64,000 nt of DNA from Hypericum androsaemum (lineage: Eukaryota > Streptophyta > Magnoliopsida > Malpighiales > Hypericaceae). Both the position numbers and the translations under genes were made by a program. A model generated the notes under the pieces. The model ran no database searches and was not told the DNA's origin. It worked only from the letters and a program-made list of their open reading frames with translations. The stretch lies in contig OZ023184.1 in assembly GCA_963995505.1 (NCBI GenBank), positions 12,478,308 to 12,542,307 of the forward strand. The letters run 5' to 3'. This document shows, piece by piece, positions 10,602-22,455 of the stretch (the first letter of the stretch is position 1; each line of letters opens with the position of its first letter).

Positions 10602-13600
10602 ATTGGCTACTATAGAATCCTTGGGGCGTCAACGCCCCCGCTAGGAGGAGAATTATCAGGAGATTAATCAGTAGATATCGGGTAGATCTCATGGCCTTGA
10701 CGGAAACTAAAGTTGAGGCTCCCTCCATTCGACTGGCTAGGCAGTGTTGGAAGCAGGAGGCATTCTGTTGGGAGGCTGTCCCTTCAGATGGCCGGTCAGG
10801 TGGATTGCTCGTGATTTGGAGGGTTGGATTTTTTAGATGTGATTCAGTGGTCAAAGGAGCCCGTTGGTTATTACTTGATGGTGTTCTGTCAGATATGGAT
10901 TTACGTTGCTTTTTGTTAGTTGTGTACGCGCCTAACTCCCCTTCGGATCAACAACAACTTTGGGAGGAGTTAGTGGCTCTTAAGCAGGCGTCAAGGAATG
11001 ATCTGTGGTTAGTAATGGGGGATTTCAATGCAGTCTTGGAGCGGAGCGAGAGGAGAGGCACCTCTAACACCAGTCGGACCTCCTCTCATTTTTTCAGATC
11101 TTTTGTAGATGACATGAATGTGCTAGATCTGCCGCTTACTGGTCGCCGGTATACTTAGAGGAGCTCAAGGGCGCCAAGTAGGATTGATCGGTTCTTAGTC
11201 TCCCCCGGCTGGCTTTCCCACTTTTCAAATTGCATTCAAAAGGGTCTGCAACGCCCTTGCTCAGATCATAACCCAGTGCTTCTTTCGACCGACGAAGTTA
11301 ATTGGGGACCCAAGCCTTTCCGTTTCCTCTCTGCGTGGATCTCGCACCCAAATTTCCTTCAGAAAATCTCAGGTTGGTGGGAGGAGTTTAATAGCTGCAC
11401 TTTTGGTCCTAATAAAGTAGTCTTCAAGCTGGCGCTTCTAAAGAAAAAACTAAAAGCAGAGAAGTTTGAGACATTCAGGGACCTGGCAGATCAAGTGGAA
11501 TGCTTAGAGAATGAATTGGATGGGCTGGATGCTTTGGATGATAATGATTTACTCTATAATCCCCTCGTGAGTCGTCGACAGGAGGTCTGTCAATCTTTAT
11601 GGAGTAAACAGAGATTGTTAGATTCTATGTGGCGTCAACGATCTCGGCTTAAATGGGGCATTGATGGCGATAGGAACACCAAATATTTCCACTCAATCAC
11701 TAGGATGAGGAGCAGTGTCAATTTTATTGGGAGCATCGAGTCCAGCTCTGGCCACTATTCATCTCCCACTGATATCAAGAGAGCAGCTGTTTCCTACTTC
11801 AAAGAATTATGCTCGGAACCTATTAAAGACAGGCCTCGTTTGGATGCTTCTCTCTTTAAGAAAATCGGTGCTAATCAGCGTGCTCTCTTAGAACGTACTC
11901 CAACTAGCGAGGAAATCAAGTCAGCTATTTGGGCCTTTGACTCGGAAAAGGCTCCTGGGCCTGACGGGTTTAATATGACTTTCTTTAAAAAGTGTTGGGA
12001 GGTGGTGGGCCAGGATGTTATTTCATTCGTTAATCACTTCTTTGAGTCTGGTGTATTACCTCCACAGGTCAAATGTTCGTTCATTGCTCTTATTCCAAAG
12101 GGGCATTGTGCAAGGTACTTTTCAGACTTCCGCCCTATCTCTCTTATTGGAAGCTTACAAAAGATTATCTCGAAGGTGCTCTCAAACCGACTCAGATCGG
12201 TTCTTGGCTTGGTTATCGGTGAGGAACAGTCCGCATTCCTTAATGGTAGGCAGATCTTAGATAGTGCTCTAATCTGTGGTGAGATGGTTAATTATTACAA
12301 GAGGTCGCATCGGGCAGGGGTCCTTATGAAGTTGGATTTTTGAAAGGCCTTCGATAGTGTTTCTTAGAATTATTTAGATGATACCCTCGCGGCTATGGAG
12401 TTTGGACCGAGGATGTGTCGGTGGTTGGCTGGTTGTTACAGGGGAATTTCATCTTCTATCCTCATTAATGGTTCTCCCAGTGGTCTCTTCACATTCGAAA
12501 GGGGCTTACGCCAAGGTGATCCCCTTTCACCGTATCTTTTTCTTGACGCAGCTGAAGGCCTACGTTGTATGGTACGTAGGGTGGAGAGCACTGGCATTAT
12601 TCAGGGATGGCCTATTCCGGGCATGTATAGCAATCTTTGCCTACTCCAATATGCAGATGACACGGTGATGTTTGCCAATACCTCTTACGACGAGCTGCAG
12701 AATCTTAAGAGAATTCTTATTTCCTTTTCGCTGGTTTCGGGTCTCTCTCTCAACTTTGATAAGTGTTCAGCTATTAGCATCAATATTGACCCATCCTAGT
12801 TGCAGCCTGTGTTAGAGGAGTGGGGTTGCAAGTCCTCTTCTTTACCATTCACTTATTTGGGGATCCCGATTGGAGCTTCTATGAAAAGGATCTCACACTG
12901 GGACCCTATGATGGAGACTTTTGATAGGCGCTTGGCCTCTTGGAGGGGCGCCCTGCTCTCTTTGGGTGGAAGAGTTACCGTCATCCGATCTGTTCTCTCA
13001 TGTATTCCCCTCTACTACATGTCCTTGTTCCGTATTCCTTCTGGTGTGTTGCAGCTTTTAGAAACCAGGATTAAAAAGTTTTTGTGGTCTGGGGATGTGA
13101 ACAAAAAAAGCTTCTCTTTCGTCCCTTGGTCGCACATATGCTTACCCAAAAGTAAAGGAGGTCTTGGGCTAACCCGCTTAGACTTGCAAAATGAAGCTCT
13201 GATGTTAAAATGGATTTGGCGCTTCTTGCGGGAGCCAAGTGCGCTTTGGACTAAGGTCATTAGTGGGGTGCATGAGGGTTTACCTGGTATGGAAGTTGTC
13301 TGCAAATTTCCTCTTTCGCGCGTTCCCTGTAACACACGTATGAGTGGGACCTGGCTGAATATTTGGAGTCTTGCTAATTCCGACGTCCATTCGGTTTCAT
13401 CCTTTCGGAATAATGTGAAGCTCATTGTTGGTAGTGGCAATTTGGCGAGATTTTGGCTTGACCCATGGATCACTGCAGATCCGCTTTCCTCTCTTTTCCC
13501 GAGGCTGTTCTCCTTGACACTAAATAAACAGGCTCTCGTTCGAGATCTTTGGGACTGGAATACTGATGGAGGCGGCTGGTCTTTAAGTTGGCGGAGACGG

Positions 13601-14296
13601 CTATTTATGTGGGAGGAAGGGTGTGCTACCCAACTGTTATCTGTTGTCTCTAACTTCACTCCGTGTGATATAACCCCAGACAAATTCATTTGGTCCCCTC
13701 ACATTGGATATGGCTTCTCGGTTCATGGACTTTACGAGATGTTATTCAATGGCTTCTCTGTCTCTGCCCCGAATGTTCTTAAAAATTGTTTTGCAAAGTT
13801 GGTCCCCTTTAAAATTAGCTGCTTCTTGTGGATGGCGCTAAAAGGGCAAATCAAAACTCATAACAATCTTATGAGGATCGGTGTCATTCAACCCCAGCAA
13901 TCGATGTGTGTTCTGTGCAACTTGGATTATGAGACCTCAGATCATTTGTTTATTCATTGCGAGTTCTCCATGAAAATCTGGAATTCTATTCTGAAACTGT
14001 TGGGAATTCAATGGTGTGCTAGAAAGTCTACACTCCACATTTTGGAGGAGTGGCTGGGGTTGGTCAATGGGGTGGTTTTGAGAAAGCTTTGGTACTCTAT
14101 ATTTGATGCATGTTGTTGGTGTATTTGGAATGCAAGGAACAAATGCATTTTCGAACATCGAAGCCCTTGTATTGACAGTGTTCTTCTTGCTATAATGAGA
14201 TGTTTCTCGGAGTGGCCTTTTTGGTCCGGTTTAGCCGCGGGGTTTCAATTTCAAGATATGGTAATGGCGCTTTCATCCCTTCGGAATGGGGGGTGA
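10598..14296 (+). pseudogene. LINE ORF2 (endonuclease / reverse transcriptase), five nonsense codons
   Basis: One frame runs from ATG 10598 to the stop at 14294-14296 (about 1230 codons). Domains in order: APE-type endonuclease (ALTETK at about 10690, MGDFNAVL near 11020, RRYT at 11150, SDHNPV near 11260); reverse transcriptase (EKAPGPDGFNMTFFKKCW near 11950, RPISLIGS near 12130, YADD catalytic motif at 12650-12661); C-terminal zf-RVT (CVLCNLDYETSDHLFIHC near 13910). Stops occur at 10613, 11156, 12341, 12365 and 12797, with no frameshift. Several sit where the family has Trp (for example SVS-stop-NYL for SVSW), consistent with C-to-T decay at methylated cytosines. No RNase H domain is seen after the RT. 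Confidence 0.93.
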
Positions 14297-14654
14297 CTGG
14301 GGATGCTCGATTAGCGGTGCTGAGGCTCTTCTCGCCGGCTTCCTTCCTTGCTCGGGTACGTCTCCACCTTAATGCTCCTCACTTCTCAATTTCTGGAGTT
14401 GCATTAGGTGCGGTCAATTTCGCTGTATAAGTAGCTGTCAGTTAAGGAACTTTTTTGGCCTGCTTATGCTGTGTTTCAACATTGGCTGTTGTTACTGCAT
14501 TGTTACTCCTTGTAATTTTGCTGTCTTCATTAGGAGGTCTTTTAGGTTCAGTTTGGCCTTGGCCGATTAGGTGCTTTGAGTTCACCTGTTTGGGATGTAA
14601 TTTATTTCTAAATAGTCCCAAGGTGTTTAATAAATTTACCTTTCCAAAAAAAAA

Positions 14655-14667
14655 ATTATGTAAATTC
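14655..14667. repeat. Target-site duplication (3') of L1 LINE
   Basis: ATTATGTAAATTC directly after the A tail, identical to 8543-8555. Confidence 0.92.
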
Positions 14668-16342
14668 GAATTTCAAATTTTTTTTAAAAAAACTAAACGG
14701 TATGTATGTACAGTAAGCACGAAAGGGAAGGGGGTTTTAAAATTTCAATTGCCTACGGTACAATTTTATTATAAATATGGTGATACTGTTGAAATTTTTT
14801 TGAAATTGGTATATGTTTTGTAGATCAAAAAATATTTTTAACTTGGAGTGCTTAGACCAAAATTTTTTTTGACCTTGGGCTAAATTCGAAATAAAAATTT
14901 TGACTTTCATTATCGAAAAAAGTTTTTCGATTTTGCCCAAGGTCGAAATTTTTTTTGCCCGTGGAAATTCTGAGAAAAGAGAAAGTGCCTTTCTCTTTGT
15001 TATTTGTGTCTTAGACTACCCACATCAGTAACCCATCCAATCTAGGTCACAGAATAAATTATTAATTTCTCTCTCTTTCATACCCAATTCCTACCCAATC
15101 CAATCCACTTACATATTTTCTACTCATATCAGCAACTCAGTTCACATAATAAACAATTAATTTCTCTCTCATCCACATATTATCTACTCTGATTTGTTTA
15201 AATTAAAATTATATATTACAAAAATAATTATGTTTTCAATAACATGATTAAATATTGTGATTAAGTCATAAATTTACAAAAGCAAAAATTAGAATACTAA
15301 ATTAGATAAAAATAATTTGAGGTACAAATGATAAATTACGAATATGAAATTTTCATATTACAAATACAGGAATTTCAAATTACATAATTAATTATCGTTT
15401 CCAAACTTTTGCCAAATATGCTCAATTAAATCACATTTGGATCCATAATATAAATAATATAATAGAGACAATTTATAAGAAGAGATTATGTAGTGAAAGA
15501 AGAGAGAATTTTAGATGGTATATAAAAATATGTTAACATTGGACTCTATTTATAGAGATACAAATTTAATAATTTTTAAATTATTTTTAAAATTTATTGC
15601 TAAAGATAAGCTAACCACAAAAATCTTATCCGAATAAATCTATTTTTACGAATAATATTATGCCAAGTGAAAATAAGTAGATAGTTAGATAAATGAAAAA
15701 AAAACCAGCCAATCCGCTCGGGAGCGAGATTGGCCAGCCAATCCGCTCGCCGAGCGGAAATCATTAACAACCAATTTTTTTTTTTAAATTGATAAAATAT
15801 TAGGCCGAGCGGTCGGCTCGGACACTGGTGCACATCGCCTTACTCTTTGTTAATTTTATTGCAGCGACGTGCAATATCTTCTCCTCTTCGTCCTGGAACT
15901 GATTCCGAGGTAAGTCGCTGGGTACCCATTTGTTTATATTTACTGGTTTGTTTAATTATTCCTCTGCTTTGTTTGATTACTGTTTCTTCGGTTTTTTTTT
16001 CTTCTGGATATTGGGAATGAAGATACTCGTGGGCTAATGTTGTTTTGCCCACCAAAGTGGAAACTCCAATTTGGATTTTGGCAGAAGAAAGGGAACTTTG
16101 AATTTTCTGGGGTTTGACCGAGATTTTCATGGTGACCCAGTAGCCAAGTTTTTTTCCCTCAAAAAAAAGTTGCCAAGTTTATTCCTTTTTCTCATTTTTT
16201 TCGTCTTTATTATTGTTGGGAGTCTGCTCAGGTTATTCAGGGGTTGGAAATTGGAATTAGGTTCTCTGTAATTAACGAAAGTGCTTTGGTTTTGGTGATC
16301 TTATCATCTCTTCTTCCACCTCAATCTCTCCTTTTTTGGTAA
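14668..16342. other. AT-rich intergenic sequence with one arm of a large inverted repeat
   Basis: No gene is visible. Bases about 14730-14960 are the inverted counterpart of about 27740-27970: both contain GGTATATGTTT and TTCCATTATCGAAAAAA-like segments in the same order outward to inward. Near 15700-15830 there are several GCTCGG/CCGAGC motifs resembling decayed MITE ends, but no target duplication could be assigned. The rest is A/T-rich. Confidence 0.45.
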
Positions 16343-16352
16343 TGGGATAGTT
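16343..16352. repeat. Target-site duplication (left) of the Ulp1-MULE
   Basis: TGGGATAGTT immediately left of the inferred element end; exact copy at 27495-27504. MULEs make 8-11 bp duplications. Confidence 0.85.
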
Positions 16353-16480
16353 GAGGTCGGATTCAGCGGGGACTGCTTAGTGGATGTCCCTACGGAGGGG
16401 ACTCATTCTGGGCTGTTGGATTTAATAATTATAATCCTTTATTGATCTAATGGTCCAAAATCGTTGAGGGTATTATTAGT
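16353..16480 (+). repeat. Left terminal inverted repeat region of the MULE
   Basis: It starts GAGGTCGGATTCAGCGGGGA. It aligns with the reverse complement of the right end through GGATT, GGGGAC, ATGTCCC and, at 16450-16475, GGTCCAAAATCGTTGAGGGT. The match is patchy with indels, so this is a degenerate TIR of about 130 bp. Confidence 0.75.
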
Positions 16481-17105
16481 TTTTAACATTCAATTTGGCA
16501 CTTAATCCTTCCCGCCTAGAACCCTGTACCCACGTTTTCCCAAATTAGTAGCCCTCTTCATCTTCCATTTTCAAAACCCCCATTACTTTTGTTGGTTCCC
16601 AAAAAATCTTGTCCCTCTTCTCCTCTTCTCCTCCTCCTCCAAGAGAGAGCTCTCGGCGTGTCTAAAAACAGCCGGCCAAACACATCTAACCGCGGCAACC
16701 CGTCCACATTGCTCTTTTTCCACTGACCCTGGTAAGTTAATCACTTCCCCCCTTCCCTTGTTTCTGATTGTGTGTTCTTCTTCTCCTTCCCCTTGTTTTC
16801 TGTTTTGGGTGGGTTTGGTCAGAAAATGGTTATTTTTATGTCTTTTTCGGAAGAAAAATTTCTTTTGACGGCGAGAGAGGCAATGGCAATATTGGGAATC
16901 CCCTTTCCCTTTCTCTTTTTGTCCGCCGGTCTCTTTTTTCCGCGGTATTTTGTGGGTTGTTATTGTATAGAAAGATTAACGACAGGTAAAATTTCAACTT
17001 TGATTTTGTTTTTATTTTCTTGTTCTGTTTATTGTTGTTGTTGTTCTTTTTTTTGTTATCGAATTTTTTGGTTTTTTTAGTAGTGCAATAGACTAACAGG
17101 TCACT

Positions 17106-20100
17106 ATGAAGCGGAAGGGTGAGGTTAGGCGGAGCGAAGACAATAAGAAGTCCGGGAAGAAGGTAATTACTGTCATCGCATTTGTACACGTATGTTTCAA
17201 ATTTTAAAAATGTGTAAGAAGGTGGATGAGGAATTGTTGAAATCTACTAATTATTATTTGTTTGCATGTTGTATTTGCATTTGAAGATTAAGAAGAAGGG
17301 AGAGGAGGAAGTGTTGAAAGATGATAAGAATGCATCTGAAAAGGAAAAGGTACCGCAATCTTTTTTTTTGCTGTTGATTTGATTTGATATCTATTTTGAT
17401 CTTAATTCGAGAGTATTTTGGTTGTGTTTTGATACTGGTTTGGATGTGTTTTGCTGCTGGTTGGAATGTGTTTTGATACCGATTTGGTTGTGTTTTGATA
17501 CTGTTTTGTTTGTTCTTTGCTGCTGATTAGAATGTGTTTTGATACTGGTCTGGTTGTATTTTGATACTGGTTTGGTTTTGTTTTGGTACTGGTCTGAATG
17601 TTAGTTGATACTGGTTTAGTTTTGTAATTTAAATTATTCTTAACAATCGTTGTTATATGTGTTTCTTGTCAGACTTTGAAATTATTCTGCCAGCCTAGGA
17701 AATTAATCAGTTTGAACGAGTTCTTGAACCAAAAAGTTTCTGATGGTTCGAAGGTGGAACGAAGGGGTTATATAAGAATGGCTGGTTTTGGTTTTTTTTT
17801 TGGAGCTGGCTGTAGATGATCCTTCTCCGGAAGACATGATGGAAGTTGTCCACTTTTGTCGGCTCGAGCAAAAGGTTCTTTTGACCGAGGAACACGTTGC
17901 AAGGATTTATGGTCTTCAATTTGGTAGTCAGGATATCACTCTGAAGATGAAACTGACTCCAGTGCAAAGGGAGACTTACAGATCAGAGGCTGACAGCTTG
18001 GGTTTGGCACCGTCTGATGCCAATTACATTAGAGTGAAGGATATAGAGAATGCATTGAAAGGGAAAGGCAAGAAGGGTATAATTGATTATGATTGGGCTA
18101 AACTTTACATTCTCTACGCCTTAGGCGTATTTCTCGTTCCCCCAACGTCAGAGGTCCTCCCATTGAAATACTGGTATTATGTTAATCAACTATCCCAGGT
18201 GTCAAGGTATAACTGGTGCAAATTTGTTGCTGATAAGATGAATGAAGAGCTAGGCAGATGTTTGAAGTGTTTCAAAACTAGCACACTCATCAAGATTGGC
18301 TGCAATGTTCATGCTTTGTTACATTTTTTCAAAGAATTCAATAGTGAGAAGATTTATCCTGTTTCTTCCAGCACCACCACTAGTGCATCCCATTTCTGGA
18401 ATATGTCTTTGTCCCAGGTATTTCATAATATTTTTTTCTGTTTGAAACAAATTAAAGATATGTACGTTGATCTAATTATGGTGTTTGTTCTTTGCCTAAA
18501 ACAATGTAGCTTTATGCGAGTCATTACAAGCTTATCCAGGAGCGGGATAATTTAGATGCTCGGCGGAAAGCTGTAGATGGATCCATTAATATGGTGAAGT
18601 TACTTATCGACGATAGACATGCTACAGAGAAAGGAAGCAGGGTGGTGGGAGATGGTGTTGTTGAAGATGGTGATGAGGAAAAGGAGGAGAACGATGAGAA
18701 GGAAGATGTTGTTGTCAGTGTCCCTCTTTATCTTAGACGTTCTTATTTTTTATTATTTTGGATGGATATATTTTGCATTAAAGCCTGATATTTGGTTTGC
18801 ATTCGAGGTGATATTTGTTTGCATTCGATGCGATATTTGTTTGCATTAGAGTTGATATTGATTTTCATTCGAGTTGATATTTGTTTTGCATTCGAGGCAA
18901 TATTGGTTTGCATTAGCGATTGATATTGGTTCGCATCCAAGGTGCTATTGGTTTGCATTATAGTTGATATTGGTTTGCGTCCAAGGTGATATTTGTTTGC
19001 ATTCGAACGTGATCATTGGATTTGCTTTCTACTGATCTTGGGTTCATGCCCTTTTTGTTGTTTGATAGCAGGGGGCCAATGCGGGCCCTGATTTTGGCAA
19101 TGAGGAGGAGGAGTTGGGCAATGAGGAGGATGTTCTCGGCAATCCCGAGATGGATGAGATGGCTGATAAGGAGGATGAGGATCAGGTCGAAAAAGATAAG
19201 GGCAGTGAGGGTAAGTATAATGTCAATGCGAATAAAATTATTCGTCATGATGGGCATATAGAGGATGTTCATCTTGATGATAAGTGGGCCATCATACGAT
19301 GTATGGCAAAAGCTGCCTGTGAGTTGGTCAACATGTCGCCCCCTTTGACATGTGGTGCAAGTTTCTATGATGAAGCTTCCGCCTTTGCAGATAAGTTTGC
19401 TGCCGGTGTCGCTGATGGTTCGGGCGGTCCGTCTGTTGTGGAGGATGATCATAACACAGTGCGTGAACCAGAACCAATGGGGGTCCCTAATAAGGACGAC
19501 ACTTTTGTTGTTGATCATAAGAGGAAGACGAGAACCAGTCACGCTCTTAGGACTCCATATACGGACCCTGAACCAAAAAGGCGCAAGAAAGTCCCGGCAC
19601 CAAAAAAGGTCAAGAAGCCGGTTACCCTGCCCGACGATGATGATGATTTTCAAATTATTGGAGGTAGCTCTTTCGTCAATGCGCCACGCAGACAGTTCAC
19701 CCGAGATTTCGTCATAACAGATGAGAGGGTGGAGGCTGCAAAGGCTTGTTTTAAGTCTTTGACCAGTGCTCAAAAGAATATTCTTGTCAAGTATGCAAAT
19801 GACAGAGCTAAATCAAAAGATTTACCGTAAGTCTTATATTATTTAATATTTACATTTTGAGAAGAACATTTTTCTGACAGTAAAAATTATTTTTTTCAGT
19901 GGCGAACAGCTGTGTTTTGACCATTGCGAGCATTTGATACGCATGGATTTTGAAACCCTTCAGGGAAGGCAATGGATTTCTTCCGGAGTAGTGGATGCGT
20001 ATGGTCGCTTTCTTGGGAGGCGTGTGCATAATACGAACATTCCTATTGATCGTATTGTGTTCCCTGTCGATACTATTGTTAGTATTTTCTTAATACTTTC

Positions 20101-21656
20101 TTAGTTATACACTAATTTAAATTATATATTTTTCCATTGATATTGGTTCCACATTGTTTTGGTATTGATTTCATCCTGAATTTATATTTGTCTAGAAGTG
20201 AGTTGTTACTGTTCCGCCCGGAATTGTTACTGGTTTCATTTTCAATGATATACTGTTTTAAATTTGTGAAATAAAGTACATGATGTTTTGATGTCCCTTA
20301 ACATTTTTTTGGATGTGCATGTCTACTATTTTGATGTGATTTCGTACTTGTTCGTGTGTGTCTTGAATACTTTTTTTTTGTAATTGATATTTTGCATTCG
20401 ACACTGTTTTGGTTGACATGTCATAACTTGACAGAACCAATATCCAAGATCGTCGAAACCAATATCAGAATATTGGTTCCGACTTATTCTGGTATTGGTT
20501 TGACCTAGTTCTGATATTGGTTTCGCCTAGTTCTGATATTGGTTTCGATTTTTCTATTTTTTGTTTCGATTTGTTCTGATATTGTTTTCGATTTGTTCTG
20601 ATATTGGTTCCGATTTGTTGTGATATTTGTTTTCAAGTAGTTCTGATATTGGTTCCGACTAGTTCTGATAATGGTTCTGGGTAGTTCTGATATTGGTTCC
20701 GACTAGTTTTGATAATGGTTCCGGGTAGTTCTGGTATTTGTTTTGGCTAGTTCTGGTATTTGTTTTGGCTAGTTCTGGTATTTAGTTTCGGCTTGTTCTG
20801 ATATTGATTTTCTGCTAGTTCTGTTTTGGTTGACATGTTTTGTGTGTGAATTGATAATGAACTATACCTTTTTCCCTCAGTTTTAATTGTTGACATGTGT
20901 CTTCTCGTTATAATATTGTAGGGCACAATTATGCGGTACACTTTTTCCGACGTTGGAACTCAAGAGGCCGAGGCACAAAGACAAGTTGTTTGCGACGAAT
21001 TACTTCATACCGTTCAAATGGCTTATCCATATGCCATGCGATACCTCTCTGAAATTCCATATGTAAGTCATTAAGAAATTGGTTCCCTTTTTTAAAATGT
21101 ATTTCTATTGAATATTTCGTTTCGATCGCAAAAGTATGTTGATTAATATATTCATTTCTCTTTTTGGTGACAGTGGATCTTTCCATACTGTAATAATCTC
21201 CACTTCTCCGTCTTTGTCATTGATACATTGTCAAAGGGCTGTTACATTCTGGACAGTCTTTTTGTTGGCGAGGAGAAGGCTACCATCCTCTCAAGTATTG
21301 GGCTAAGGATACAAGATTATATTGCTTCCTTCATGGCAAAAATCAAAGGGGTTGACGGGATGAATTTCGAATGGAAAGTCCTATCAAATTGTCCGAAACA
21401 ACCGGATGGTTTTAGTTGTGGCATATTCGCGTGCAAGTTTATGGAGCACTACACGCATCTTTGGGGAGGCAACACATTCCCGCAGCTTGATTGGGAAGAC
21501 CCCAAAATTTTAGCAGGTCTGAAAAGAAATATTTGTGTTGATCTTATTGCACAGCCGGATAATTTGCTACTGCCAACCATCTTGACTCAAGCGTTGCAGT
21601 TGTATGAAGGAACAAAGAGAAGGGTTTATACAAGATCAAAGAATTTGGCTAGGTAG
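17106..21656 (+). CDS. Ulp1-like (C48) cysteine protease gene of the MULE
   Basis: Eight exons inferred from GT/AG sites and phase: 17106-17162, 17287-17349, 17673-18417, 18510-18713, 19072-19826, 19900-20077, 20922-21062, 21174-21656. All join in phase except for a run of ten T at 17792-17801, where nine would keep the frame (about 874 aa). The N-terminus is Lys/Glu-rich; a helical region of the type found in Ulp1-MULE proteins follows (17800-18400), then an acidic linker with a possible nuclear signal (KRRKKVPAPKKVKK, about 19580). The C-terminal domain keeps the Ulp1 catalytic residues: His 21201 (NNLHFSVFVID), Asp 21252 (YILDS), Gln 21399 and Cys 21417 (QPDGFSCGIF). Ulp1-family enzymes process or remove SUMO; whether this one acts on host SUMO or has a transposition role is unknown. 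The extra T could be a real mutation or a homopolymer error. Confidence 0.85.
17440..17610 (+). repeat. Degenerate intronic repeat (GATACTGGTTTGGTTGTG)
   Basis: Units near TTTTGATACTGGTTTGG recur about six to eight times inside intron 2 of the protease gene, a diverged relative of the main GATATTGGTTTC minisatellite and in the same orientation relative to the transcript. Confidence 0.7.
18785..19010 (+). repeat. Intronic minisatellite (GATATTGGTTTGCATTCGAG)
   Basis: About ten units of 20-25 bp near GATATTTGTTTGCATTCGAG fill intron 4 of the protease gene. They share the GATATTGGTTT core with the repeats at 20450-20830. Confidence 0.8.
20450..20830 (+). repeat. Intronic minisatellite (CTAGTTCTGATATTGGTTTC)
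   Basis: About sixteen units near CTAGTTCTGATATTGGTTTC, each 20-23 bp, lie in intron 6 of the protease gene. On the transcript strand the repeat is T-rich. The transposase introns carry the same sense sequence on the other strand. Confidence 0.88.
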
Positions 21657-21829
21657 AAGGTTAAATTGTAGGCACCTTTTATAACAGAAACATGATTGTT
21701 TTCAGCCTTTTTTTAGGGATGTTTTTATGATGCCATTTTTGTTCTGTATTTCGGCTTGATATCTGTTAAGACGATTTGCATCAGTTTTTATCTTAACTAA
21801 TATTTTTGTCATTCAATTCTAACCAATAT

Positions 21830-22320
21830 CATAACTCTATCAAATCGATATCATAATTAGTTAAAACCAATAACAGAACACCTTAAAGCCAATACCAGAA
21901 CGACTTCAAACCAAACTCGTAACACATTGAAACCCAATGTTAGAATACGTTTAAATCAAAATCATAACTTGACAGAACCAATATCCAAGATCATAACTTG
22001 ATTTCGCATAGTTCTGATATTGTTTTTCGATTTGTTCTGATATTAGTTTCCGACTAGTTCTGATATTGGTTCAGACTAGTTCTCATAATGGTTCCGACTA
22101 GTTCTGATATTGGTTTCGTCTAGTTCTGGTATTGGTTTCGAATAGTTCTGGTATTGGTTTTGGCTTGTTCTTGTATTGGTTTCGAGTAGTTCTGTTATTG
22201 GTTTTGATATCTCGTTTAAACCAATATCAGAACTAGTTCAAAACGATATCAGAAATCGTTAATTGAACCCGATATAATAACACTCGGAAACTAATATCAG
22301 AACATATTCAATATCTTAAT
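21830..22320. repeat. Minisatellite between the convergent genes, mixed orientation
   Basis: The interval between the two stop codons contains the same repeat family in both orientations: AAACCAATATCAGAAC-type units at 21840-21960, the inverse TTCTGATATTGGTTTCG type at 21990-22210, and the first type again at 22215-22310. The switch points fall between the genes. Confidence 0.8.
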
Positions 22321-22455
22321 GCATGCAAGACAACATACTTTGAACTAATTTGAATTCAATCTTCCGCTTCCATTTAATAAAGTTAAAATATTCCCAAACA
22401 GTTAAACCAATATCGTTTTAAACACCAAATACAATTACTAACGGTTATGTTATTT

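Larger units (their letters stand above)
8556..14654 (+). mobile_element. Full-length L1-type LINE, 6.1 kb
   Basis: The element has a C-rich 5' end, an ORF1 region, an ORF2 with endonuclease, reverse transcriptase and zf-RVT domains, a short 3' UTR and a terminal A run at 14646-14654. Perfect 13-bp duplications ATTATGTAAATTC flank it, so both ends are defined to the base and no 5' truncation has occurred. ORF1 is frame-shifted and ORF2 has five in-frame stops, so it is dead. The fresh-looking duplication contrasts with the mutated coding region, which fits decay by point mutation after insertion. Confidence 0.95.

Noticed and set aside
13015..13689. 224-aa minus-strand frame inside the LINE
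   Set aside because: Antisense shadow of ORF2; no domain and the sense frame is clearly RT C-terminus.
18958..19773. 271-aa minus-strand frame
   Set aside because: Antisense of the acidic linker exon of the protease gene plus intronic repeats; no start or domain support.
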